In this document: positions 41,103 to 48,897 of the stretch, one piece after another
Layout of the letters: every line of letters begins with the position of its first letter
Numbering within the stretch: the first letter of the stretch is position 1
DNA from: F23-B02 sp946405205
GTDB lineage: Bacteria > Bacillota > Clostridia > Oscillospirales > Oscillospiraceae
Length of the DNA: 64,000 bases
Assembly (NCBI GenBank): GCA_946405205.1
Contig: CAMJGL010000010.1
Location: forward strand, 1-64,000
Direction: 5' to 3'
Notes under the pieces: generated by a model
Seen by the model: only the letters and a program-made list of their open reading frames with translations
Databases searched by the model: none
Told to the model about the DNA's origin: nothing
Position numbers and translations under genes: made by a program

Positions 41103-43123
41103 AGCGCGGCTTTTATCCAAGGCTTGCATGGAGCGGTATGCGCAAAAACAGCAAGCTGTATCTTCCCTATACCCTCGCCTGCGTCGGCATGACGGCGATG
41201 TTTTACATTCTGATGCACCTTGCCTACTCGCCCGCCCTCGAGCTGCTTCCCAGCGCGACCTCCGTGTCCGTGACGCTCAGACTCGGCTCGTTCGTCATGG
41301 GCGTGTTCTCGCTGCTGTTTCTGTTCTACACCAATTCCTTCCTCGTCCGCCGCAGATACAAGGAATTCGGCCTGTACAACGTTCTGGGCATGAACAAGGG
41401 CAACATCTCCCGCGTTCTGGCATGGGAGGCGCTCATAAACGCGCTCATCTCCCTTGTCGGCGGCCTGTTTCTGGGCATCGCGCTTTCAAAGCTCGCTGAG
41501 CTCGGCCTTGTGAACATCATGGGCGGGGATGCGGATCTTGACCTGAGGATCTCGGTCAAGGCGCTTGAGTTCACCACGCTGTTTTTCTGCGGCATCTTCC
41601 TGCTGATATACATCAATTCCCTGATAAAGATACGCAGGAGCAGCGCCTCGGAGCTTGTCAAAAGCGAAAACTTCGGCGAAAAGCCGCCCAGAGCCAACTG
41701 GCTTTTCGGCCTGGCGGGGATCGTTCTTCTCGCGGCGGCATACTACATCGCCGTCAGCATCAAGACCCCTCTCACCGCGCTTTCACTGTTCTTCATCGCG
41801 GTCATAATGGTCATCGTCGCGACCTATCTCATCTTCATCGCGGGCTCGGTGTGGATATGCCGCCTGCTGCAGAAGAACAAGCGCTATTACTACAAGAAGA
41901 ACCACTTCGTCTCCGTGTCGTCCATGGTATACCGCATGAAGCGCAACGGCGCGGGCCTTGCCTCCATCTGCATCCTTGCGACCATGGTGCTGGTCATGAT
42001 ATCCTCCACCACCTGCCTGTATTTCGGCACGGAGGGCGCCCTTAGCGACCGGTACCCCCGGGATATCAGCATCAGCGCGTCCTATTCGGGGCTTGACAGC
42101 ATGACGGACGAAAACATCTCCGCGCTGCGCAGCGAGATATCCGCCGCCGTCGGAGGAGCCGGGACGGAAAACATTCTCGACTACCGCTGTGCAAGTCTTG
42201 CAGGCAGTCTCAAGGACGGCGTTCTGAAAACCGATGCGTCCTCGATCTACAGCACCGCCATAGCCACCTACGACTATGTTGCCGAGGTCTATATCATACC
42301 GCTGTCGGACTATAACGCGATAGCCGGGACAAACGAGAGCCTCGGCTCCGACGAGGCTATGATCTACGCCTATCGCATGGACTACACCGATAAGACCTTC
42401 GCCGTGGATGACCTTGTTTCCTTCAGGGTGAAGAAAGTGCTCGACAGCTTTCCGGTCGTCGACGGCAGCGCCATGGCCTCCATTGCGCCGACGGTGTTCG
42501 TGATCGTGCCCGATTTTGCGGATACTGTCGAAAAGCTTGGCGGCGCCGTCAGCAGCAGCAACGATGAGCCGGCGAAGCTGAGCTGGAACTACGCTTTTGA
42601 CACCTCCGTTTCCGACGAGGAGGAGATAGCGATGTGCGAGCGTATAGGGGAGCGTCTTTCAGAGTGCGGCGAGTCCGGCGGTTACCTTTACTATTCAAGG
42701 GAGTCGCTTGCCGCCAACAGAGCCGATTTTTACGGCATGTACGGCGGGCTGTTCTTCCTCGGCATCATGCTCAGCATCGCCTTTATCTGCGCCGCCGTTC
42801 TGATAATCTACTACAAGCAGATCTCCGAGGGCTATGAGGACCGCCGCCGCTTCGAGATCATGCAGAACGTGGGCATGACGAAAAAGGAGATACGAAGCAG
42901 CATAAACTCCCAGCTTTTGACGGTGTTCTTCCTGCCGCTTATCTTCGCGGGGCTGCATCTGGGCTTTGCCTTCCCCTTTATCCATAAGCTTCTGATGCTC
43001 TTTAACCTCAGCAACCTGCCCCTGCTGATAGGCACGACCGCGATAAGCTTCGGCGTCTTTGCATTGCTCTACGCCGTCGTCTACCGCGTGACCTCCAATG
43101 CTTATTACAACATCGTAAGCTGA
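41099..43123 (+). CDS. ABC transporter permease (BceB-like, FtsX type)
   Basis: 674 residues with about ten membrane helices. Two FtsX domains flank an outside domain of about 200 residues (roughly 310-520), the arrangement typical of BceB-like permeases and thought to bind the peptide. The N-terminal YPRLAWSGMRKNSKLYLPY and GLYNVLGMNKGNISRVLAWE are diagnostic. It is coupled to the ATPase gene by an ATGA overlap. Together with the kinase and regulator it probably responds to a cell-wall-targeting peptide; the compound cannot be told. Confidence 0.93.
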   Translation: MKRGFYPRLAWSGMRKNSKLYLPYTLACVGMTAMFYILMHLAYSPALELLPSATSVSVTLRLGSFVMGVFSLLFLFYTNSFLVRRRYKEFGLYNVLGMNKGNISRVLAWEALINALISLVGGLFLGIALSKLAELGLVNIMGGDADLDLRISVKALEFTTLFFCGIFLLIYINSLIKIRRSSASELVKSENFGEKPPRANWLFGLAGIVLLAAAYYIAVSIKTPLTALSLFFIAVIMVIVATYLIFIAGSVWICRLLQKNKRYYYKKNHFVSVSSMVYRMKRNGAGLASICILATMVLVMISSTTCLYFGTEGALSDRYPRDISISASYSGLDSMTDENISALRSEISAAVGGAGTENILDYRCASLAGSLKDGVLKTDASSIYSTAIATYDYVAEVYIIPLSDYNAIAGTNESLGSDEAMIYAYRMDYTDKTFAVDDLVSFRVKKVLDSFPVVDGSAMASIAPTVFVIVPDFADTVEKLGGAVSSSNDEPAKLSWNYAFDTSVSDEEEIAMCERIGERLSECGESGGYLYYSRESLAANRADFYGMYGGLFFLGIMLSIAFICAAVLIIYYKQISEGYEDRRRFEIMQNVGMTKKEIRSSINSQLLTVFFLPLIFAGLHLGFAFPFIHKLLMLFNLSNLPLLIGTTAISFGVFALLYAVVYRVTSNAYYNIVS

Positions 43124-43155
43124 GCCTGTACCCGCTTAAAAGGTGTTGTTATGAT

Positions 43156-43202
43156 ATATCCCCCTGTGATATACTGTAAAGCAGTACAGCACAGGGGGAT
43201 AT
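43156..43202 (+). promoter_or_regulatory. Inverted repeat covering the RBS of the XRE gene
   Basis: ATATCCCCCTGTG (43156-43168) and CACAGGGGGATAT (43190-43202) are perfect 13-bp inverted repeats, with an inner TACTG / CAGTA pair. The right arm contains the AGGGGG ribosome binding site of the ATG at 43207. A promoter-like TTGTTA, 18 bases, TATACT (43146-43175) overlaps it. It could be a repressor operator, an RNA hairpin blocking translation of read-through mRNA, or both. Confidence 0.65.
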
Positions 43203-43206
43203 TGAT

Positions 43207-43674
43207 ATGTCCTATAACATATACAGGGCGGCGAGAAAGGCCGCCGCGGAAAATGAGCCGAGGCTGGCAAGCTGCGAGAGCGCGCAGAGCCTTGTGAACA
43301 TCGAGCGCACGCGCCTGCTTGCCATCGAAAAGGATCAGAAGCTGCCCAATCCCGAGGACGTTCTGCGCATGGCCGAGGTCTACGGAGCGCCGGAGCTGCG
43401 CAACCACTACTGCAGCACCCAGTGCCCTCTCGGAGAGGGCATGCCGAGGCTTATAAGCGACGATCTGGACAGGATATCCGTCTCCCTCATGAGTTCGCTG
43501 CACGCGCTCGAACGGGTCGAGGGCAGCATTTACGATATCCTTGAGGACGGGCGCATCGACGCCTCGGAGCTTCCGGAGCTTGAAAGGATAATCGAAACGC
43601 TGGACAAAATAAGCTACGGCGCAAACTCCCTGAAGCTCTGGGCGCAGAAAAACCTCGGCCGCGAGCATCCTTAA
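43207..43674 (+). CDS. XRE-like helix-turn-helix regulator
   Basis: 155 residues. Residues 1-70 resemble a Cro/C1-type HTH, with the recognition part LVNIERTRLLAIEKDQKLPNPEDVLRMAEVYGAPEL. The C-terminal 80 residues are helical, with a short Cys pair CSTQCP. Many clostridial genomes carry similar single-domain regulators of unknown target. It directly follows bceB, but its own promoter-like inverted repeat and a terminator after it suggest an independent unit. Confidence 0.78.
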   Translation: MSYNIYRAARKAAAENEPRLASCESAQSLVNIERTRLLAIEKDQKLPNPEDVLRMAEVYGAPELRNHYCSTQCPLGEGMPRLISDDLDRISVSLMSSLHALERVEGSIYDILEDGRIDASELPELERIIETLDKISYGANSLKLWAQKNLGREHP

Positions 43675-43682
43675 AAATGACA

Positions 43683-43712
43683 AAAACACGCCTGACAGAT
43701 CAGGCGTGTTTT
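43683..43712. terminator. Bidirectional terminator between XRE gene and brnQ
   Basis: AAAACACGCCTGA / TCAGGCGTGTTTT with a four-base loop; usable on both strands for the converging genes. Confidence 0.9.
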
Positions 43713-43720
43713 GATTTTGA

Positions 43721-45022
43721 TTATAAGCTTTTCTTCCGCATTTTCCGAAGCCTGCCGATAACATAGGCGACAAGGCCGAAAACGGCGGCGGGGACTATCC
43801 AGCCGAGGCCGAGCGAGGCCAGCGGAAGTGTGTTAACGATCGGGACGGACACTCCGTAAAGGGATATCGTGCTCAGAACGCTGGCGATGAGCGCTCCGAT
43901 GACCGCCCAGCGGTAAACGCCGCGGGAAAGCCTGTCCCCGAACCACGACAGCGCGATGAGAACGAGCGTCGGGGGGTATACGATATCCAGGATGGGCGAG
44001 GCAACGGCGACTATGCGGTCAAGGCCGAGATTGGAAATCACGGCGGAGGATACGCAGATCACGGTGACGAGCACCGCGTAGGAGAGCCTGCCCTTTGTGA
44101 GCTTCTCAAAGAAGCTTGCCGCGGAGGACACGAGCGCCACGGCGGTGGTCATGCACGCGAGCGCGACGACGACGGCGAATATCACAAGCCCCGTTTTTCC
44201 GAGAAGCCGCTGCACTATGCCGATGACGAGCTCGGCGCGGCTTATGTCCATGCTGAACAGCGAGGCCGAGGTCGCGCCGAGATAGGTCAGGCCAAAATAA
44301 ACGATCAGCAGCAGAACTCCCGCGATGACGGCGGCAGCCCCGATCATTTTCGAGCTCTCGCGCTCGTCGGAATAGCCCTTTTCCTGAGCGCTTTTGAGAA
44401 TGATTATGCCGAAGGCAAGCGCCGCGAGCACATCCATTGTCTGATAGCCGCTTTTTATGCCGTTTACGATGACAAAGCTCGAATCGACGTCGGGGTTAAC
44501 GACGGGGCCGAGGGGGCTTATGACGCCTCTTATGATGAGCACGAGCAGCCCTATGAGCAGCGCCGGCGTGAGCACCTTGCCGACGACGTCGATGACCGCC
44601 GACTGCCTGATGCTCAGAAGAAGCACCACGATGAAAAACGCGACGGAGAAAATGACCGGCGAAACGCCGCTGATAAGTGGCGCAACGCTCATCTCAAAGG
44701 TCGTTGCAGCCGTGCGCGGAATGGCCACCATGGGGCCGATGCAGAGGATTATCGCGCTCATGAGTATGTTTGAAGCGACGCTGCCTATATGGCCTGTTAT
44801 GTTCTCGCTGCCACCGACTTTAAGCAGCGTGAAAAGCGCAAAAAGCGCAAGCCCGATATCGGCAATGAAGTAAGACAGAAAACCGTTTACCCACTGCGTT
44901 CCCGCGCCGAACCCCAAATACGGCGGGAAAATGACGTTTCCCGCGCCGAAGAACATTGAAAACAGCGCAAAGCCGACTACCAGGCTGTCAGCGCCGAGTT
45001 TTTTCCTGCCAGACTTACCCAT
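43721..45022 (-). CDS. brnQ: Branched-chain amino acid:cation symporter (BrnQ/LIVCS)
   Basis: A 433-residue carrier with about twelve membrane helices, starting LVVGFALFSMFFGAGNVIFPPYLG, a strongly conserved LIVCS-family motif. It imports leucine, isoleucine and valine with Na+ or H+. The length is normal and no break is visible. GGGAAAGAAAG precedes the ATG. The plsY-like gene is 26 bases upstream on the same strand, so the two may be co-transcribed without an obvious functional link. Convergent with the XRE gene across a shared terminator. Confidence 0.94.
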   Translation of the reverse strand: MGKSGRKKLGADSLVVGFALFSMFFGAGNVIFPPYLGFGAGTQWVNGFLSYFIADIGLALFALFTLLKVGGSENITGHIGSVASNILMSAIILCIGPMVAIPRTAATTFEMSVAPLISGVSPVIFSVAFFIVVLLLSIRQSAVIDVVGKVLTPALLIGLLVLIIRGVISPLGPVVNPDVDSSFVIVNGIKSGYQTMDVLAALAFGIIILKSAQEKGYSDERESSKMIGAAAVIAGVLLLIVYFGLTYLGATSASLFSMDISRAELVIGIVQRLLGKTGLVIFAVVVALACMTTAVALVSSAASFFEKLTKGRLSYAVLVTVICVSSAVISNLGLDRIVAVASPILDIVYPPTLVLIALSWFGDRLSRGVYRWAVIGALIASVLSTISLYGVSVPIVNTLPLASLGLGWIVPAAVFGLVAYVIGRLRKMRKKSL

Positions 45023-45048
45023 TCTTTCTTTCCCAAACCTCTCTTTGT

Positions 45049-45705
45049 TTATTCCTCTTCGTCCCAGCCGATGCGCTCAAGCTCGCTGTCCTTATCCCAG
45101 AGGAAATCGACCTTGAGTTCCTTGCCCTCCTTGATACGTTCGAGGTTTTCGATGTGCTTTCTGAAAATGGGGAGAGTGACCGTGCCGAGTATGGCAGCGC
45201 CCTCCCAGTTGCCGCTCATGATGCCGTGATACACGGGATAGAACACGGACGCGGTGATCGGCACGAGGCAGAGATAGCGCGAAGCCATGAGCAGCACGGA
45301 TTCGAGAAACAGCGTGAGGAGGAAGTCATGCACCCCGAAGGCCAGTATAACACCGCCGAGGCAGGCAAGACCCTTGCCGCCGCGGAAATTCATAAGCGCG
45401 GGGTACATATGCCCGAAGATGCAGCCCGCGCCTGCGAGCTCGCCTGCGGACCTGAGTTTGGGGAACAGGCTGCGGCTCAGGCCCACCGACACCGCCGCCT
45501 TGCTGATGTCGAAGGTCATGACGAAGACCCCCGCTTTCTTGCCCTCAAGCAGCATGAGATTCGTCGCTCCCGCGTTGCCGGAGCCCTTTTTGCGTATGTC
45601 GTAGCCCTTGCGCAGCCCGAGGACATATGCGGGGTTTATGTTCCCGATGGCGTAGCCTATGCCCGCCGCCGCAGCGGCGGCCGCTATTTTTTTGTGTATT
45701 TTCAT
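45049..45705 (-). CDS. PlsY-type glycerol-3-phosphate acyltransferase
   Basis: 218 residues. The PlsY signatures are present: NINPAYVLGLRKGYDIRKKG, GSGNAGATN and the catalytic-region FGHMYPALMNFRGGKG. PlsY moves an acyl group from acyl-phosphate to glycerol 3-phosphate in the membrane. A C-terminal acidic extension after residue 195 (FLWDKDSELERIG) is not typical, and the protein begins with a run of alanines after MKIHKK. It may be a second, specialised copy; I cannot tell whether another plsY exists elsewhere. AGAGGTATT precedes the ATG. Confidence 0.85.
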   Translation of the reverse strand: MKIHKKIAAAAAAAGIGYAIGNINPAYVLGLRKGYDIRKKGSGNAGATNLMLLEGKKAGVFVMTFDISKAAVSVGLSRSLFPKLRSAGELAGAGCIFGHMYPALMNFRGGKGLACLGGVILAFGVHDFLLTLFLESVLLMASRYLCLVPITASVFYPVYHGIMSGNWEGAAILGTVTLPIFRKHIENLERIKEGKELKVDFLWDKDSELERIGWDEEE

Positions 45706-45785
45706 ATCAATACCTCTGTTATCTGTTTAGTCTGCCGATATTGCCGTATGCGGCGTGTCGGCGAAGCTTCAAGGCTCTCGCGGCG

Positions 45786-46562
45786 TCATAAGCCTATTGT
45801 CCCGCCTCTTTTTTTGGTTCGCACTTTCAAATCAAAATGCTTGCGGAGCATTTCCCTGCGGCGCACACATTCCTCTGACGCGAAGTCAAGGACATTATCC
45901 GACAAGGTGAAGAATACTCCGTTACCCAGCTTTTCGACCGAGTAAGCGGGTATCCCGCTGCCGTCTCCGACATTGTACTTTTCGCAGTAATCCGAGCCCA
46001 GGTAGTTGCCCCAATATATCTGCTGAATACGTCCCGGCTCAAAGCAGTCTTCACCGGCTTCATCGAGCAGTTTGTTATGCTGGGCAATATCATCGATATC
46101 CGCAAAAAATGGGTCAATATCCGCAATTACCGCCTTTGCAAACGAAAAGAAGTTGGAATATATCTCAGGGTCTCTGAAGCGCCCGTAGGTCATACTCAGC
46201 GATAGGACATTCCACGGCCTCAGGGTTCCTCTCCTTGGCTCCTTAGTCAGCATTAGTGTTTTTATAAAAGTAAAGTCCCAACCGAATTCCCAAAGCTCCT
46301 CCACCTTTCGGCTGTTACCATCTGCCATACCCATGTTGCATACTCCCGGAGCACTGTACGCATCCACAAACATCTCGCGCATTTGAGGTTTATAGTACAC
46401 GAATCTCCCTCTCGTCATACGGTCAATGTATATTTTCTCGGGCGGGAAAAAGCCATACCTTTCAAGATTATTCAGTACTTTTTGTGCTACTTGTCTATCG
46501 TACACTTCATCATAATAGAAAACTGATAACTTAATCTCGGGTCTTTCGTATTCAGAATACAT
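45786..46562 (-). CDS. Orphan protein of unknown function, AT-richer than neighbours
   Basis: 258 residues, soluble, with no membrane segment. I do not recognise the family with confidence. Aromatic-rich stretches such as RFVYYKPQMREMFVDAY and IQQIYWGNYLGSDYCEKYN recall toxin-immunity or immunity-52-like proteins, but this is a weak impression. The coding sequence uses visibly more A/T-ending codons than flanking genes, suggesting recent acquisition. The start at 46562 has GAGGTG six bases upstream. It sits alone between the plsY-like gene and a HAD phosphatase; no toxin gene is visible next to it. Confidence 0.7.
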   Translation of the reverse strand: MYSEYERPEIKLSVFYYDEVYDRQVAQKVLNNLERYGFFPPEKIYIDRMTRGRFVYYKPQMREMFVDAYSAPGVCNMGMADGNSRKVEELWEFGWDFTFIKTLMLTKEPRRGTLRPWNVLSLSMTYGRFRDPEIYSNFFSFAKAVIADIDPFFADIDDIAQHNKLLDEAGEDCFEPGRIQQIYWGNYLGSDYCEKYNVGDGSGIPAYSVEKLGNGVFFTLSDNVLDFASEECVRRREMLRKHFDLKVRTKKRGGTIGL

Positions 46563-46599
46563 ATCACACCTCATTTCACCCGTCCGGCGGATGCACAGC

Positions 46600-47244
46600 T
46601 CAATTATCCAGCAGCTTCAGCAGCTCCGACGCGCTGTCGGCGACGGGAACGCCGAAGCTTTCAAGCAGCGCCCTCTCGCGGAAGCCCCACGACACCAGCA
46701 CGCAGTCACAGCCGGCGTTTTCGGCGGTGTGCCTGTCCACATCGGAATCCCCGACATAGACCGTGTCGGAGATGCAGCAGCCGAGAGCCCGCACCGTCTC
46801 CAGCACCGAGTCGGGAGCGGGCTTTTTCCTTACGCCCTCGCGCTCTCCGACAACGCTGTCGAAGGTGTCGGGAAAATAGTGCGCGATGAGCTTTTTGACG
46901 GGCTCGTCGGCCTTGTTTGAAACAACGCCGAGCAGTACGCCGCGGCTTTTAAGGCTCCGCAATAACTCGCGTATGCCCTCATAGGGCGCGGTCTTTACCT
47001 CGCAGTTTGCCGTGTAGTGCGTCTTGAATGCGGAAAAGACGCGCTCTGTCAGCTCTGCGTCCGTTCCCTCCGGCACGGCGCGCTCGATGAGCTTTCTTAT
47101 GCCGTTGCCCACAAAGCGGCGCACCTCGTCAAGGCTGCGCCCGGGGAGGTTTTCGCTCCTCAGGGCGAAGTTCGTCGAGCTGCAAAGATCCTCAAGAGTG
47201 TTGAGCAGAGTGCCGTCCAAATCAAAAATCACAAGCCCTTTCAT
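46600..47244 (-). CDS. HAD-family phosphatase (phosphoglycolate phosphatase-like)
   Basis: 214 residues. Motif I FDLDGTLLNT (nucleophile D6), motif II GVVSNKADE, motif III KKPAPDSVLE and motif IV YVGDSDVDRHTAENAGCD are all present. A helical cap lies between motifs I and II, as in Gph and PpaX. AAAGGGGG precedes the ATG at 47244; the longer frame would extend into non-conserved sequence. The substrate is uncertain: phosphoglycolate, pyrophosphate or a sugar phosphate are all possible. Confidence 0.9.
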   Translation of the reverse strand: MKGLVIFDLDGTLLNTLEDLCSSTNFALRSENLPGRSLDEVRRFVGNGIRKLIERAVPEGTDAELTERVFSAFKTHYTANCEVKTAPYEGIRELLRSLKSRGVLLGVVSNKADEPVKKLIAHYFPDTFDSVVGEREGVRKKPAPDSVLETVRALGCCISDTVYVGDSDVDRHTAENAGCDCVLVSWGFRERALLESFGVPVADSASELLKLLDN

Positions 47245-47313
47245 CGCTATCCCCCTTTCGGAGCATTTTATTATATCCGGCAAATTTTTTCAAGATTGTT
47301 TACGAATAATTGA

Positions 47314-47342
47314 TTGACCGTCAAGACATATGATGTTAAAAT
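47314..47342 (+). promoter_or_regulatory. Candidate sigma-A promoter
   Basis: TTGACC (47314-47319), 17 bases, TAAAAT (47337-47342). If real, translation of the next gene must start after about 47349, favouring GTG 47366. Confidence 0.5.
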
Positions 47343-47365
47343 ATACAGTAATTTTCCGAAAGGGG

Positions 47366-47830
47366 GTGTCCGCCACGGAGGACAAGACCATACTCGAGGA
47401 GCTGCTTGAACGCTCTCCCTCGACCCGCGACTATCGGCAAAAAATGGACAGGGCATATCATCTGCTGTCAATGGGCTGTCTGAAGGAGGCCGACGCCCTG
47501 TTTGACGAGATACTTGCGGAAGAGCCCTTCAACCGCGACGCGAGAACGGGCAAAAACCTCATAGCGCGCCAGGTGCAGGTCGAAAAGCGCCTCGACCATG
47601 TGGGTGAACGCGCCCGCAGAGCGCTGCTCGACGAGCCCCCGGCCGACGGGGAGGCTCCCGCGGAGCCGAAGCCGGGGAGGAAAAATCCGCTGCGCTCGAA
47701 AAAGGTGCTCGCGGCGCTTGTTGTCGCCTTTGTGATGTTCTGCGGCCTTGCCGCCGCCTTTGTCGGCACGAACGGCTTTGGCACGGAAACGGCGGAGGAT
47801 ACGCCGACGGAGAGCGTCGAACAACAATAA
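47366..47830 (+). CDS. TPR-like protein with one C-terminal membrane helix
   Basis: 154 residues from the GTG start. Residues 1-65 are helical, with a TPR-like MDRAYHLLSMGCLKEADALF. A Pro/Ala/Glu linker follows, then one membrane helix (about 115-135) and a short acidic tail. I do not recognise the family. The start is unclear: ATG 47330 opens a frame overlapping the predicted promoter and has no ribosome binding site, while GTG 47366 lies directly on AAAGGGG. A strong terminator follows. Confidence 0.6.
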   Translation: MSATEDKTILEELLERSPSTRDYRQKMDRAYHLLSMGCLKEADALFDEILAEEPFNRDARTGKNLIARQVQVEKRLDHVGERARRALLDEPPADGEAPAEPKPGRKNPLRSKKVLAALVVAFVMFCGLAAAFVGTNGFGTETAEDTPTESVEQQ

Positions 47831-47842
47831 AATATAAAATGG

Positions 47843-47876
47843 GCGTGCTGCAAAAAACATTTGCAGCACGCTTTTT
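47843..47876 (+). terminator. Intrinsic terminator
   Basis: GCGTGCTGCAAA (47843-47854) / TTTGCAGCACGC (47860-47871), then TTTTT. Confidence 0.92.
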
Positions 47877-47898
47877 CTTGTTTTGGGCAAACTGCATT

Positions 47899-47931
47899 GT
47901 AGGGGCGAGCATTGCTCGTCCGCCCCTGCAA
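47899..47931. repeat. Solo terminal box of the MITE-like repeat
   Basis: GTAGGGGCGAGCATTGCTCG followed by TCCGCCCCTGCAA matches the terminal inverted repeat of the elements near 34.8 and 57 kb. No internal element boxes are present. It lies just after the terminator and ends seven bases before the stop of the minus-strand GTPase gene. Confidence 0.7.
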
Positions 47932-47937
47932 GGAAAA

Positions 47938-48897
47938 TCAATAGAAGCTCGCGACGGGGTTTTCGGGGACGGGGCATTCCTCGTCGGAGACGAAGGTCAG
48001 CACGGGGCCCTTTCTGCCGTAGGCGCGGCTGAATTTGTAATTCATTCTGGCGGTCAGGATGTGCCACGAATCGCCGACGATGCTGTCGGCATTCTCCCAT
48101 TTGCAGATAAGTCCTGCAAACTGTATATCGTCCGCGCAGCAGGCCATGACGTGGCGGCCGACGATGAAGCTGCCCTCGGGCACCTTCTTGCGCTTTAAGT
48201 AGCGGCACTTGAATCGCACGAGCTTGTCCTCGTACTTTTTCGGCTCCTCGGACACGTCGCGATACCAGATCGCGTAGTCGTCGTCGCCGATCTCGATAAC
48301 GGGTGCGTTGATATCGAAGGGCAGGGGGTCCTCTATCTCGTCGTAGCGGACGGTGCCGTCGGCGTATTCATAGGCGATGTCACTGCGGCGCGAGGCTCCG
48401 CGCACAAGCTTGTGCAGAGTCATCTGGTCGATGCTGTCGTTATAGCGGTTGAACACAACGAGCTCCGCGCTCTTGAGCTTATCGTACACGAGGTTGCGCA
48501 TATTCGCGTTGTAGCTTTCGATGGTGCGCGCATCGGCGAAGAAGAACTCCTGATACACCATCCAGAGCTCCGGCAGTGCCTGATACAGATCGTCGAGCAT
48601 CCACATGCCGTTATACTCGATGACGACGCGCTCGCAGCGGTTATCGCCGAGCCACTTGCGCAGGTTCGCGCGATTGAGCTCCTTCTGATCCTCGACGACC
48701 TGAATGAAAACGTTGGGCGCGGCAAACTGGTCGGGCTCGTATTCCTCCTCGCCCTCCTCGCAGACGATCAGCAGGGTGCGCTCGCCGCTGTTGAAGCGCT
48801 TGTCCTCGAGAGTTTCCTGGATGAATTTTGTTTTTCCGCTCTCCAAAAAGCCCGTGAACAGAAATACGGGAATGTCCTTAACTTCACTCAATCTCAA
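47938..48897 (-). CDS. CobW-type GTPase fused to a YcgQ/DUF1980-like domain
   Basis: 319 residues. Residues 8-170 are a P-loop GTPase of the CobW/CooC group (FLFTGFLESGKTKFIQETL; VVIEYNGMW; VVFNRYN). Residues 215-319 resemble the C-terminal domain of YcgQ/DUF1980 proteins (GSFIVGRHVMACCADDIQFAG). DUF1980 proteins in Bacillus and relatives are linked to zinc-responsive CobW genes, so a role in metal handling is likely (inference). It overlaps the upstream CobW gene by 14 bases. It lacks the usual CxCC metal motif after the GTPase switch. Confidence 0.8.
   Translation of the reverse strand: MRLSEVKDIPVFLFTGFLESGKTKFIQETLEDKRFNSGERTLLIVCEEGEEEYEPDQFAAPNVFIQVVEDQKELNRANLRKWLGDNRCERVVIEYNGMWMLDDLYQALPELWMVYQEFFFADARTIESYNANMRNLVYDKLKSAELVVFNRYNDSIDQMTLHKLVRGASRRSDIAYEYADGTVRYDEIEDPLPFDINAPVIEIGDDDYAIWYRDVSEEPKKYEDKLVRFKCRYLKRKKVPEGSFIVGRHVMACCADDIQFAGLICKWENADSIVGDSWHILTARMNYKFSRAYGRKGPVLTFVSDEECPVPENPVASFY

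Noticed and set aside
47330..47365. Extra N-terminal codons from ATG 47330 for the TPR-like gene
   Set aside because: No ribosome binding site, and the codons overlap a promoter-like pair (TTGACC-N17-TAAAAT).
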